Shown here: positions 24,463 through 32,829 of the stretch, piece by piece | How positions within the stretch are numbered: position 1 is the stretch's first letter | Layout: every line of letters starts with the position of its first letter | DNA from: Pseudomonadota bacterium | GTDB taxonomy: Bacteria > Desulfobacterota > Desulfovibrionia > Desulfovibrionales > Desulfovibrionaceae | Direction: 5' to 3' | Length of the DNA stretch: 37,802 nt | Assembly: GCA_023399375.1 (NCBI GenBank) | Contig: JAEWPX010000089.1 | Coordinates: 1-37,802, forward strand | The notes under the pieces: generated by a model | What the model was told of the DNA's origin: nothing | What the model saw: only the letters and a program-made list of their open reading frames with translations | Databases searched by the model: none | Program-made: the position numbers and the translations under genes

Positions 24463-26130
24463 TCAAGCGCCCGGGGTATCCGGCGCATCCGTCGCGTCGG
24501 GCAGGGCAAAGGGCACGCAAAAGCAGAACGTGCTGCCCTTGCCGGGTTCGCTTTGCACGTCGAGGTAGCCGCCCATGGCCTCGGCCACCTTGCGGGCGAT
24601 GGCCAGCCCCAGGCCCGCGCCGCCGAAACGCCGCGTCATGCTGCCGTCCACCTGCCGAAAGGGCTCGAAAATGGTGGGCAGAGCCTCGGGCGCAAGGCCG
24701 ATGCCCGTGTCCCGCACGCTTAAGGACAGATAGACCGTGCCGTCGTCGCGCGCCGCATCCTCGCCCACGCTGCGACAGCCCCAGCCCCGCGCCACGTCGA
24801 TCTCCACCGTCCCCGAGGACGTGAACTTGACCGCGTTGCCGACAAGCGCCGCCAGCACCCGGCGCAGCCCGCCGCCGTCGCCGAGGACCACCTCGGGGAT
24901 GTCGAGGGAGATGCGGGACGTGAGGGCGAGCCCCTTGCGCCGCGCCGCGGACAGGAAGGAGTTGCACGTTCCCTGGACGATGTCCCGGATGGAAAACGGC
25001 TCGCGCCGGGGCGGCTCCCCGCCGCCGGAATCGAGGCGCGAAAAATCGAGCATCGCTTCCAGCAGGTCGGCGAGGTTGCCGGCGCACTGGTGCAGCGTGG
25101 CGAGCCACTCCCGTTGCTCGGCGGAGAGCTCCGTCGCCTCCAGCAGCTGGATCATGCCCATGATGCCGTTGAGCGGCGTGCGTATTTCGTGGGACATGTT
25201 GTCGGTAAATTCCCGCTTGAGCCGGTCGGCGGCCAGGGAGGCCTCCTCGGCCAGCCGGCGTTCGGTCACGTCCTCCATGATCCAGATGGACCCGGCCTGG
25301 GGCCGTTCGGGGAAAAGCACCTGGCCGATGATGCGACACCAGAACTCCGTGCCGTCGAAACGACGCATGAGGCGCACGGTGTCCACACGCTCCCCGCGGC
25401 CGAGGGCGGGGTAAAACTCCTCGCCGAACGCCGCGAAGGCTTCCTGGTCGGGATAGAAATCAACCGTGGAGCGCCCCACGATGCCGTCCGGAGAACTGGC
25501 GAACAGCTCGTGGAAACGCGGATTGGCCCGGCGCACGATGCGCTCGGACACGAGGGAGATGCCGATAGGGCTGTTTTCGAAAATGAGGTTGACGGTGCGC
25601 AGCGACTCTTCCAACGCCTTCTCGGCCTGGTGGCGCTGCATGACCTGGCGGCGCAACTCCTGATTGATCCGGCGCAGGTCGTCGGACGCCTCGGCCTGGT
25701 CCTGGCCGCGGCCGCTGCGCAGGATGCCGGCGTCGGCCTCCAGCGGCCTTCCCGTGGTGATGTTGCGGGCCGCGCACAAAAGGCCCGCGATGCGCCCCGA
25801 GGCGTCGCGCACGGGCGTCTTGACCACCTGGATCCACACGGCGCGGCCCATGTGGATGACCTCGTAGTCGAAGGAGGCGAAGCGCCCGGTGGACAGGACG
25901 GACAGGTCGGCCCGGCGGTGGCGGCGGGCGTTGACCCGGGGGAAGATGTCGAAGTCGTTGCGCCCGACGATCGCCTCCCGGGCAATGCCGAACAAGTCGC
26001 AGAACGCCTTGTTGACGTAGCGGTAGATGCAGGCGGCGTCCTTGAAGAAATACGGATCGGGCGACGCATCCATGAAGGCGGCGACGCAGGCGGCGTTGTC
26101 ATTGGGCGCAGGCGTGTCCGGCATGCTCAT
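24463..26130 (-). CDS. orphan cytoplasmic sensor histidine kinase with two PAS domains
   Basis: A 555-aa protein without membrane segments. PAS 1 is at about residues 13-128 (FMDASPDPYFFKDAACIYRY, WIQVVKTPVRDASGRIAGLL), a coiled-coil at about 145-180, PAS 2 at about 180-290 (SPIGISLVSERIVRRANPRF, with IWIMEDVTERR at its end). The HisKA dimerisation domain carries the phosphorylated H314 in FTDNMSHEIRTPLNGIMG. The HATPase_c domain has N432 (LVGNAVKFTSSG), DTGIG (474-478) and GGAGLGLA. There is no receiver domain and no adjacent response regulator, so it is an orphan or works with a distant partner. The next gene encodes an AraC regulator, which cannot accept phosphate in the usual way. Start ATG 26130; ATG 26124 is a possible alternative. 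Confidence 0.94.
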   Translation of the reverse strand: MSMPDTPAPNDNAACVAAFMDASPDPYFFKDAACIYRYVNKAFCDLFGIAREAIVGRNDFDIFPRVNARRHRRADLSVLSTGRFASFDYEVIHMGRAVWIQVVKTPVRDASGRIAGLLCAARNITTGRPLEADAGILRSGRGQDQAEASDDLRRINQELRRQVMQRHQAEKALEESLRTVNLIFENSPIGISLVSERIVRRANPRFHELFASSPDGIVGRSTVDFYPDQEAFAAFGEEFYPALGRGERVDTVRLMRRFDGTEFWCRIIGQVLFPERPQAGSIWIMEDVTERRLAEEASLAADRLKREFTDNMSHEIRTPLNGIMGMIQLLEATELSAEQREWLATLHQCAGNLADLLEAMLDFSRLDSGGGEPPRREPFSIRDIVQGTCNSFLSAARRKGLALTSRISLDIPEVVLGDGGGLRRVLAALVGNAVKFTSSGTVEIDVARGWGCRSVGEDAARDDGTVYLSLSVRDTGIGLAPEALPTIFEPFRQVDGSMTRRFGGAGLGLAIARKVAEAMGGYLDVQSEPGKGSTFCFCVPFALPDATDAPDTPGA

Positions 26131-26189
26131 CTTCTACGTGAACTCGCCCCGCTTGGCCAGAACCGCGCGCACCCGGCCGCCCAAGGCCA

Positions 26190-26218
26190 TTGCCGGCGCA
26201 GGGGAAATGTGGTTAGGT
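26190..26218 (+). promoter_or_regulatory. possible promoter of the small secreted protein gene
   Basis: TTGCCG (26190-26195), a 17-bp spacer and TTAGGT (26213-26218), 46 bases before the start codon. Box matches are partial. A 7-bp hairpin, GCGGCCC-GAC-GGGCCGC (26235-26251), lies in the resulting leader, 2 bases before the AGGGAG ribosome binding site. Confidence 0.3.
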
Positions 26219-26263
26219 CCTGCCCGACCGTCACGCGGCCCGACGGGCCGCCAGGGAGAATCC

Positions 26264-26599
26264 ATGCGCAAGGTCGTCGCCTCGTGTTTCGTCGCCGCAA
26301 GCGTGCTCGCTGCGGCCGTTTCCGCAGTTGCCGCCGCAGAGACCCCGGCCGCCCCGCCCGCCGCCGAAGCCGCCAAGCCCGCGACGCCCGCCAAAAAATC
26401 GCCCTCCACGGCCCGTTCGGACGCGGCGGAAGCGCGTTACCGCGCCTGGTCCGAGAGCGAACACGCCAAGGACGCGGCGGAATTCGCCAAGGACAAGTCC
26501 AAGATCGAAGACAAATACAAAGGTTACGTGCGCCCCAAGCGGGACAAGAAAAACGCCAAGGGCGAAACCGTCCCGGACAAGGGAAGCGCGCCGCAGTAA
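26264..26599 (+). CDS. small secreted basic protein of unknown function
   Basis: A 111-aa protein, not recognised. The N-terminus is a clear signal peptide: MRKVVASCFVAASVLAAAVS then AVAAAETP, with likely cleavage after AAA or AVA. The mature part starts with an Ala/Pro/Lys-rich segment (ETPAAPPAAEAAKPATPAKK) and then a charged, probably helical stretch rich in Lys, Asp and Glu (SEHAKDAAEFAKDKSKIEDK) and a Lys/Arg-rich tail. It is about 85 aa after processing and probably periplasmic. AGGGAG lies 5 bases before the ATG. It is divergent from the histidine kinase gene across 133 bp. Confidence 0.8.
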   Translation: MRKVVASCFVAASVLAAAVSAVAAAETPAAPPAAEAAKPATPAKKSPSTARSDAAEARYRAWSESEHAKDAAEFAKDKSKIEDKYKGYVRPKRDKKNAKGETVPDKGSAPQ

Positions 26600-26608
26600 G
26601 CCGACGCG

Positions 26609-26641
26609 AAAAGGCCCACCGTCCTTCGGGACGACGGGCCT
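26609..26641 (-). terminator. intrinsic terminator between convergent genes
   Basis: AGGCCCACCGTCC-TTCG-GGACGACGGGCCT (26612-26641): a 13-bp stem with two mismatches and a TTCG tetraloop. Read on the minus strand it is followed by TTTT (26612-26609), which suits the Dabb gene; it may also stop the plus-strand small secreted protein gene. Confidence 0.75.
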
Positions 26642-26683
26642 CGCCAAGCGACGCCCCGGCAACAGGGCGCAGCGCAAACACGG

Positions 26684-26992
26684 CTAGGACTCGAAATCGA
26701 CCACCCGGCGTTCGGCCGCTACTTTCTTGATGAATTCCACCACTTCCACGTGCAGGGGGTGCACGGCGTAGGCCTGCAGGTCCTCCTTGCTGCTGAAGGT
26801 GGTGTAGAGCACGATGTCCGTGGCCGGCACGGCGGCGAAGATGTCCCCGCCCTCGGCCACCCGCATCTCCAGCACAAGCGGCACCTTGGCGGGCAGCGCC
26901 AGGAGCCGGGCTTTCATTTCCGCCGCGTTGGCGGCCTTGTCCCGGCCCCCGGCCGCGTCCTTGAGGGTCCACATGACGATATGCGTGATCAT
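26684..26992 (-). CDS. Dabb (stress-responsive alpha/beta-barrel) domain protein
   Basis: A 102-aa protein comprising a single Dabb domain, a dimeric ferredoxin-like alpha/beta barrel. It begins MITHIVMWTLKD, the usual MIxHIVxWxxK opening, and has DIVLYTTFSSKEDLQAYAVH, LHVEVVEFIKKVAAERRVVD at the end. Members range from plant polyketide cyclases to bacterial stress proteins of unknown role; no specific function can be given. AAGGAGAGG lies about 4 bases before the ATG. The gene is divergent from lplA by about 107 bp and ends at a terminator. Confidence 0.9.
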   Translation of the reverse strand: MITHIVMWTLKDAAGGRDKAANAAEMKARLLALPAKVPLVLEMRVAEGGDIFAAVPATDIVLYTTFSSKEDLQAYAVHPLHVEVVEFIKKVAAERRVVDFES

Positions 26993-27099
26993 GATCCTCT
27001 CCTTGAGCGATTTCGCCGCCACCCTACCCTGAATGCCGCCGGGAAACCAGAGCCGTCCCCTGCTTGTCCCGGCGACGCGCAACCCCTTCGGCGCACCGC

Positions 27100-28077
27100 A
27101 TGCGATACCTCCATCTGACGGGCACCGACCCCGCCGTCAACCTGGCCACGGAAGAATGGCTGCTCCACCACGGGCAGGGCGACGTGTTCATGCTCTGGCG
27201 CAACGCGCCCTCCATCATCGTCGGGCGCAACCAGAACGCCCGCGCGGAAATCAACGAGACCTACGTGCAGGCGCACGGCATTCCCGTGGTCCGGCGACTG
27301 ACCGGCGGCGGCGCGGTCTTCCACGACCTCGGCAACGTCAACTTCACCTGCATCGGCAGCCGTCCTCCCGGCGGACAGCTCGATTTCCGGCGTTTCACCG
27401 CGCCCGTCATCGAGGCCCTGGCCGCGCTCGGGGTCGCCTGCCGCTTCGACGGCCGCAACGACCTGTCCATCGACGGCAAAAAGATATCCGGCAACGCGCA
27501 GTGCATGCACGGCGACCGCGTGCTGCACCATGGCACCCTGCTCTTTTCCGCCTCCATCGCCGACCTGTCCGAGGCGCTGCGCATCAACCCGCTCAAGTAC
27601 CAGGACAAGGCCGTAAAAAGCGTGGCGCGGCGCGTGACCAACATCAGCGCCTGGCTGCCGGCCCCGATGACGGTCGAAGCCTTCATGCGCGCCGTGTTCG
27701 ACTACGTGTCGCAAGGTTGCGCCGACGCCGCCCTGCCGCTCTCGCCCGAGGAGGAAGCGGCCGTTGCCCGGCTGGCCGACGGCAAATACCGCACCTATGA
27801 CTGGAACTTCGGGCGCTCGCCGCGCTACGCCTTCGCCAAGGCCGTGCGCACGCCGGGCGGCATGCTGGAGACGCACTGCGACGTCACGCAGGGCGTCATC
27901 ACCGCGCTGCGCCTTTATGGCGAGTACTTCGGCGCGCGCGACGTCGCCGCCCTCGAGGCCCGGCTCGTCGGCTGCCGCCACGCGCCCGAGGCCCTGGCCG
28001 CACGGCTCGCCGGCGTCGCCCTGGAAGATTTCATGCGCGACATCGACGCCGCGACGCTCGTGGCGAGCTTTTTCTAG
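27100..28077 (+). CDS. lplA: lipoate-protein ligase A
   Basis: A 325-aa enzyme that activates free lipoate (or octanoate) with ATP and attaches it to lysines of the E2 and GcvH proteins. The BPL/LplA catalytic domain shows NLATEEWLL (14-22), VGRNQNARAEIN (41-52), the RRLTGGGAVFHDLGN loop (65-79) and DGKKISGNAQ (126-134), which holds the lysine that contacts the adenylate. The C-terminal accessory domain (about 245-325, YRTYDWNFGRSPRYAFAK) is present, so it resembles the two-domain E. coli enzyme (338 aa). The ATG at 27100 matches the family start MRYLHLxxxDPxxNLAxEE; an in-frame TTG at 27064 was rejected. No lipoylated enzyme is encoded nearby. Confidence 0.95.
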   Translation: MRYLHLTGTDPAVNLATEEWLLHHGQGDVFMLWRNAPSIIVGRNQNARAEINETYVQAHGIPVVRRLTGGGAVFHDLGNVNFTCIGSRPPGGQLDFRRFTAPVIEALAALGVACRFDGRNDLSIDGKKISGNAQCMHGDRVLHHGTLLFSASIADLSEALRINPLKYQDKAVKSVARRVTNISAWLPAPMTVEAFMRAVFDYVSQGCADAALPLSPEEEAAVARLADGKYRTYDWNFGRSPRYAFAKAVRTPGGMLETHCDVTQGVITALRLYGEYFGARDVAALEARLVGCRHAPEALAARLAGVALEDFMRDIDAATLVASFF

Positions 28078-28217
28078 CCCCGCGTCCGTCGCTTTTCACC
28101 TCCTCGTCCGCAGCCATTGCGGCTCTCCTCACACCCCAATTGCGCCGCGCCTTGCAGTCCGCCAGCCCGGCAGCCCGCACGCTGCGTCGCCTGGGGCGGC
28201 CAGCGCACGGCAGGCGG

Positions 28218-28247
28218 TTGACGAAACCGGGCAAAGGTTTCATTCAT
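28218..28247 (+). promoter_or_regulatory. likely promoter of the cecR-ybhGFSR-like operon
   Basis: TTGACG (28218-28223), an 18-bp spacer and ATTCAT (28242-28247). The -35 box is good and the -10 box moderate. A start near 28254 would leave a short leader before the ATG at 28279. The -10 box lies inside the palindrome at 28239-28256, as expected for repression. Confidence 0.45.
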
Positions 28248-28256
28248 ACGAATGAA
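28239..28256. promoter_or_regulatory. 18-bp palindrome, probable TetR-type operator
   Basis: TTCATTC-ATAC-GAATGAA: perfect 7-bp arms around a 4-base centre, upstream of the TetR-type gene and overlapping its likely -10 box. The position fits autorepression of the exporter operon by its own first gene product. Confidence 0.6.
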
Positions 28257-28278
28257 TCACAGCATACCGAGGGCGGAC

Positions 28279-28968
28279 ATGCCACGCAGCCAGGCGCAAC
28301 CAAAAGACAACGACACCCGGCAACGGCTGCTCGAGGCCGGACTGCTCCTTTTCGGCCGGCACGGGCTCGAGGCCACGACCACCCGTTCCTTGGCCAAAGA
28401 AGCCCAGGCGAACCTCGCGGCCATCCCCTACCATTTCGGCGGCAAGGAAGGCCTCTATCGCGCCGTGCTGGAGCATATCGTCGAAAGCAAGCTCGCGGAG
28501 CTCGGCCCCTGCCTGCGCCGGGCGCAGGCGGCCTGCGACGACGCTGCGACGGACCGCGAAACGCTCCTCAAGCTCCTGCGCGCGTTGATCCGGACCATGA
28601 CGACGGCCATGCTCACGGACGCGCAGTCGGGTTCGGGCACGCAGATACTTCTCCAGGAGCAGATCGCGCCCACGCAGGGTTTCGATTTCCTGCACAACGG
28701 CTTTCTCCTGCCCATCCACGCCGCCCTGTCCGCGCTTCTCGGCCGCCTGACGGCGCTTCCCGCCGGCTCCCTGGAGCTGCACCTGGCCGCCATGGCGATG
28801 CTCGGGCAGATTTTCATCTTCCGCATCGGACTGCCCAGTCTCCTGCACCTGCTGCAAAGCGACCGCCTGACCGACGCGCACCTGCACACGCTCGTCGAGG
28901 CCTGCATCCGGCAGGCGGAAGCGTCCGTCGCCGGTTTCGCGGCGACAAGCACGCGAGGCATGTTATGA
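28279..28968 (+). CDS. cecR: TetR-family regulator, CecR (YbiH)-like
   Basis: A 229-aa TetR-type repressor. The DNA-binding domain is at about residues 12-60 (DTRQRLLEAGLLLFGRHGLE, ATTTRSLAKEAQANLAAIPY, HFGGKEGLYRAVLEHI). The long C-terminal ligand domain contains TTAMLTDAQSGSGTQILLQE, the layout of the DUF1956/CecR type. In E. coli cecR heads the ybhGFSR exporter operon and affects sensitivity to cephalosporins and chloramphenicol; the gene order here is identical, which supports the name. The ATG at 28279 with GAGGG 5-6 bases before it is preferred over ATG 28252, because the latter lies inside the operator and near the predicted transcription start. The last codons overlap ybhG (ATGTTATGA). 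Confidence 0.85.
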   Translation: MPRSQAQPKDNDTRQRLLEAGLLLFGRHGLEATTTRSLAKEAQANLAAIPYHFGGKEGLYRAVLEHIVESKLAELGPCLRRAQAACDDAATDRETLLKLLRALIRTMTTAMLTDAQSGSGTQILLQEQIAPTQGFDFLHNGFLLPIHAALSALLGRLTALPAGSLELHLAAMAMLGQIFIFRIGLPSLLHLLQSDRLTDAHLHTLVEACIRQAEASVAGFAATSTRGML

Positions 28969-29966
28969 CCAAAAAGTACCTCCTCATTGCCGCGGCGCTC
29001 GCGGCCTGCGCCGTCGGCTGGTACGCGGCGCGCCACAACGGACAGCGCGACGCGGGCCTCAGGCTCTACGGCAACGTGGACATCCGCCAGGTGGAGCTGT
29101 CGTTTCGCGTGCCCGGCAAGATCGCGGCCGTGCGCGTGGACGAAGGGGACCGGGTCACGGTCGGCGAGGAGCTGGCCGCATTGGACGCCCAGCCCTACAA
29201 GGACGCCCTGGCCAAGGCCAAGGCCGAGCGCGACGTGGCCCTGGCCGACATGAACAAGCACCACGCCGGCTCCCGCGAAGAAGACATCGCCCAGGCCCGG
29301 GCCGAGGTCGCCCGGCTCGAAGCCGAAGTGGAGAACGCCGCCCGCCTGGCGCGTCGGCGCAAGACCCTGCTTCATGACCAGGCCGTCTCCGTGGAGGAGA
29401 GCGAATCGGCCGGCTACAGCCGCGATTCGCTGCGCGCGCAACTGGAAAAGGCGCACAAGGCCTTGGCGCTCCAGCTCGCCGGCTTCCGCGCCGAGGACGT
29501 GGCCGCGGCCGAGGCGTCGTACCGCTCCGCCCAGGCCTCCGTGGACACGGCAGAGACGGACCTTGCCGACACGCGCATCGTCTGCCCCGCAAGCGGCCGC
29601 GTCCTGTCGCGCGTGCGCGAGCCCGGGGCCGTGGTCGCGGCCGGGGTCACGGTGCTCGTGGTCTCCCTCGACAGGCCGGTCTGGGTGCGGGCCTACGTGC
29701 CGGAGCCGTCGCTCGGCAAGGTCAGCCTCGGCATGCCCATGCGGGTCTTTACCGATTCGCAGCCGGGCAAGCCCTATGCCGGGCGCGTGGGCTTCATTTC
29801 GCCCGTGGCCGAATTCACGCCCAAGAATGTGGAAACCGAGGCGCTGCGCACGGACCTCGTCTACCGGCTGCGCATCCTCATCGACAACCCGGACGACGGG
29901 TTGCGCCAGGGCATGCCCGTCACCGTCCTGCCGGAAGCCCCCGCCGACGCGAAGGACGCGCGGTGA
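28965..29966 (+). CDS. ybhG: HlyD-family membrane-fusion protein, YbhG-like
   Basis: A 333-aa periplasmic adaptor anchored by an N-terminal helix (about residues 4-20, YLLIAAALAACAVGWYAAR). It has a biotinyl-lipoyl half-motif (VELSFRVPGKIAAVRVDEGD, RVTVGEELAALDAQPY), a long alpha-hairpin (about 75-190, Glu/Ala/Arg-rich), then the second half-motif (DTRIVCPASGRVLSRVREPG) and a beta-barrel part. Such proteins bridge inner-membrane exporters to an outer-membrane channel; no TolC gene is visible in the window. It overlaps the regulator gene upstream (ATGA) and the ATPase gene downstream (GTGA). Confidence 0.93.
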   Translation: MTKKYLLIAAALAACAVGWYAARHNGQRDAGLRLYGNVDIRQVELSFRVPGKIAAVRVDEGDRVTVGEELAALDAQPYKDALAKAKAERDVALADMNKHHAGSREEDIAQARAEVARLEAEVENAARLARRRKTLLHDQAVSVEESESAGYSRDSLRAQLEKAHKALALQLAGFRAEDVAAAEASYRSAQASVDTAETDLADTRIVCPASGRVLSRVREPGAVVAAGVTVLVVSLDRPVWVRAYVPEPSLGKVSLGMPMRVFTDSQPGKPYAGRVGFISPVAEFTPKNVETEALRTDLVYRLRILIDNPDDGLRQGMPVTVLPEAPADAKDAR

Positions 29967-31705
29967 GCCCGGCCCTGGCCACGGTCGCGGCGCTGACCAT
30001 GCGCTTTGACGCAAGCGGTCCGCCCGCGCTCGACGCCCTCACAGCGGAAATTCCCGCCGGCATGGTTACGGGGCTGATCGGCCCGGACGGCGCAGGCAAG
30101 ACGACCTGCATCCGGCTCCTGGCCGGCCTGCTCCATCCGACCCGGGGCACGCTCACGGTGCTCGGCCGCGATCCCGTGACCCAGGCCGACGCCATCCATG
30201 CCCGCATCGGCTACATGCCGCAAAAGTTCGGCCTCTACGAGGACTTGAGCGTCATCGAAAACCTGCGGCTCTACGCCGCCGTGCGCAATCTTCCCGACGC
30301 CGACCGCGCCGCGACGTTTGCGCGCCTGCTCGGCTTCACGGGGCTCACGCCCTTCACCACGCGCCTGGCCGGCAGGCTCTCCGGCGGCATGAAACAAAAG
30401 CTCGGCCTAGCCTGCGCCATGATCCGCCGGCCGGAACTGCTGCTGCTCGACGAACCGAGCGTCGGCGTGGACCCCATTTCACGGCGCGAGCTCTGGCGCA
30501 TGGTGCGCGCCCTGGCCGACGACGGCATCGGCGTACTCTGGAGCACGTCGTACCTGGACGAAGCCGAGGCCTGCGACCATGTGCTGCTTCTGGCCGCCGG
30601 GCATCTGCTCTTCGACGGCGCGCCCGGGGCGCTCACGTCCCGGGTGGACGGCCGCGTCTTCCAGGTCCGGGGCATCGCGGGCAACCGCCGCGCCGTGCTG
30701 CGCCGGGCCCTGGGGCAAATAGGCATCCTCGACGGCGTGATCCAAGGGCGTCACGTGCGCCTCGTCGCCGCGAAGGACGCCCCGCCCATCGACCTGGAGG
30801 CACTCGAGGCCGGCCCGGAAGCGGCGCTCGTGGCCGTGCCCCCCCGGTTCGAGGACGCCTTCCTGGACATCCTCGGCGGCGGCCCGGGCGGCGTCTCGGC
30901 CCTGGCCCAACATATGGAGCCGAAGCCGCCGCGCCGCACGGCCGTGGTCGAGGCCAGGGACCTGACCAAGCGCTTCGGCGCGTTCACCGCGGCCAAAGAC
31001 ATCAGCTTCGCCATCCGCCAGGGCGAAATCTTCGGCCTGCTCGGCCCGAACGGCGCGGGCAAATCCACCACGTTCAAAATGATGTGCGGGCTGCTTAGGC
31101 CAAGCGCCGGCCAGGCCCTCGTCGACGGCTTGGCCCTCGGCAAGAGCCCGGGCGCGGCCAGGGCGCGTATCGGCTACATGTCGCAGAAGTTTTCGCTCTA
31201 CGGCACGCTGAGTTGCCGCCAGAACCTGGAATTTTTCTCCGGCATCTACGGCCTCGCCGGCGCGCGGCGCAAGGCGGCCATCGAAGGCATGATCGACATC
31301 TTCGCGCTGGGGCCGCACCTTGCGGCCTCGGCCGACACGCTCCCCCTCGGGTTCAAGCAGCGCCTGGCCCTGGCCTGCGCGGTGATGCACGAACCCGCCG
31401 TACTCTTCCTCGACGAACCGACCTCCGGCGTCGATCCCATCACCCGGCGCGAATTCTGGACGCACATCAACGGCATGGTCGAGCGCGGCGTCACGATCAT
31501 GATCACCACCCACTTCATGGACGAAGCCGAATACTGCGACCGCATCGCTCTGGTCTACCGCGGCGCGGTCATCGCCATCGGCTCGCCCGACGCCCTCAAG
31601 GACGAAGCGAAAGACCCGGAGACGCCCGATCCGAGCCTGGAGCAAGCCTTCATCGCGCTGGTTGCGCGAAGCGACCGGGAAGAGCCTCCGGGGGCGGCGG
31701 CATGA
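29963..31705 (+). CDS. ybhF: ABC exporter ATPase with two fused nucleotide-binding domains, YbhF-like
   Basis: A 580-aa protein with two ABC ATPase domains in one chain. Domain 1: Walker A GPDGAGKT (40-47), signature LSGGMKQ (about 139-145), Walker B ELLLLDEPSVGVDP. Domain 2 from about residue 330: Walker A GPNGAGKS (361-368), an altered signature LPLGFKQ (about 460-466), Walker B AVLFLDEPTSGVDP and the H-loop MITTHFMDEAEYCDR. The altered second signature also seems usual in YbhF-type proteins, so it is probably not damage. It starts with GTG at 29963, overlapping the ybhG stop (GTGA). It powers the two permeases encoded next, making one fused ATPase plus a permease heterodimer. Confidence 0.94.
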   Translation: MSPALATVAALTMRFDASGPPALDALTAEIPAGMVTGLIGPDGAGKTTCIRLLAGLLHPTRGTLTVLGRDPVTQADAIHARIGYMPQKFGLYEDLSVIENLRLYAAVRNLPDADRAATFARLLGFTGLTPFTTRLAGRLSGGMKQKLGLACAMIRRPELLLLDEPSVGVDPISRRELWRMVRALADDGIGVLWSTSYLDEAEACDHVLLLAAGHLLFDGAPGALTSRVDGRVFQVRGIAGNRRAVLRRALGQIGILDGVIQGRHVRLVAAKDAPPIDLEALEAGPEAALVAVPPRFEDAFLDILGGGPGGVSALAQHMEPKPPRRTAVVEARDLTKRFGAFTAAKDISFAIRQGEIFGLLGPNGAGKSTTFKMMCGLLRPSAGQALVDGLALGKSPGAARARIGYMSQKFSLYGTLSCRQNLEFFSGIYGLAGARRKAAIEGMIDIFALGPHLAASADTLPLGFKQRLALACAVMHEPAVLFLDEPTSGVDPITRREFWTHINGMVERGVTIMITTHFMDEAEYCDRIALVYRGAVIAIGSPDALKDEAKDPETPDPSLEQAFIALVARSDREEPPGAAA

Positions 31706-32829
31706 GCGCCCTGTCCCCACGCCGTCTGCGCGCGATCATGGCCAAGGAATCCCTGCAAATCGTGCGCGACCCCTCGTCCATCCTGATCGGCCTCATCCTG
31801 CCGGTCTTCCTGACGCTCCTTTCCGGCTACTCGACCAACCTGGACATCGAGCACATCGCCATCGGCCTGGCGCTGGAGGACCATTCCCCCGCCGCCCGGG
31901 ACCTGGCGGCCTCTTTTGCGGCCACCAAATACTTCGACGTGCGCCAGGGCGGCGACCGGCGCGAGTTCACGGACGCCCTGACGCGCGGCGACATATACGG
32001 GCTGGTGGTCATCCCCCAGACGTTCAGCCGGGACCTGGCGCGCGCCGACGTCACGGTTCCCTTCCAGGTCATCGCCGACGGCTCCGTCCCCAACACGGCG
32101 ACCTTTCTCCAGAACTACGCCATGGGCGTCTGGCAGGCCTGGATGGAGCGGCGGGCGCGGGAGCAGGGGACAAGCGCGACCGAGCCCGTGCGCCTTGCGC
32201 CGCGCACGTGGTACAACCAGGAGCTGGTCAGCCTCAACAGCCTGCTGCCCGGCGGCATGGCCATCAACCTCACGCTGATCGGGGCGCTGCTCACGGCCCT
32301 GGTCGTGGCCCGGGAATGGGAGCGCGGCACCATGGAGGCCATGCTCGCAACGCCCGTGGGGCGGTTCGAGATGCTGCTCGGCAAGCTGCTGCCCTATTTC
32401 CTGCTCGGCATGATGGCCATGTTGCTGTGCCTCGGCATCACCCTCGCCGTCTTCCACGTCCCCTTTCGCGGCTCGACCTTCGCACTCGCGGTCGTGTCCT
32501 CGGTCTTCATGCTCTCGGCCCTGGGACTCGGGCTTCTGATCTCCTCGCTCTCCAACAGCCAGTTCGTGGCCTCCCAGGCCGCGATCATCACCGCGTTTTT
32601 GCCGGCCTATTTCCTGTCCGGCTACGTGTTCGAGCCCTCGAGCATGCCCCTGCCCGTCGAATGGCTCTCGCGCTGCATCGCGGCGCGCTACTACGTGTCG
32701 TGCCTCAAGACCCTGTTCCTGGTCGGGGACGCCTGGGCGCTGCTCGTGCCCAACATGGCCGGCATGGCCGCCATCGCCGCCGTCATGTTCGCCCTCACGC
32801 TCAAAAATTCGAGCCGGACCCTGTCATGA
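31702..32829 (+). CDS. ybhS: ABC-2 type permease, YbhS-like
   Basis: A 375-aa inner-membrane permease. The first helix is near IGLILPVFLTLLSGYS; a periplasmic domain of about 150 residues follows (HIAIGLALEDHSPAARDLAA to RTWYNQELVSLNSLLPGGMA); then five helices, including LTLIGALLTALVVAREWERG with the TMEAMLATPVGRFEMLLGK coupling helix typical of ABC-2 permeases. It overlaps ybhF (ATGA) and ybhR (ATGA). It pairs with YbhR as the membrane part of the exporter. A different frame stays open through most of this gene but is not coding. Confidence 0.94.
   Translation: MSALSPRRLRAIMAKESLQIVRDPSSILIGLILPVFLTLLSGYSTNLDIEHIAIGLALEDHSPAARDLAASFAATKYFDVRQGGDRREFTDALTRGDIYGLVVIPQTFSRDLARADVTVPFQVIADGSVPNTATFLQNYAMGVWQAWMERRAREQGTSATEPVRLAPRTWYNQELVSLNSLLPGGMAINLTLIGALLTALVVAREWERGTMEAMLATPVGRFEMLLGKLLPYFLLGMMAMLLCLGITLAVFHVPFRGSTFALAVVSSVFMLSALGLGLLISSLSNSQFVASQAAIITAFLPAYFLSGYVFEPSSMPLPVEWLSRCIAARYYVSCLKTLFLVGDAWALLVPNMAGMAAIAAVMFALTLKNSSRTLS

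Noticed and set aside
28252..28278. Alternative ATG start of the TetR-type regulator at 28252
   Set aside because: It lies within the palindromic operator and at or before the predicted transcription start; ATG 28279 has a proper ribosome binding site.
31662..32825. In-frame upstream extension of ybhR through the whole of ybhS
   Set aside because: Arg/Pro/Gly-rich shadow in another frame of ybhS; the true ybhR start is the ATG at 32826 overlapping the ybhS stop.
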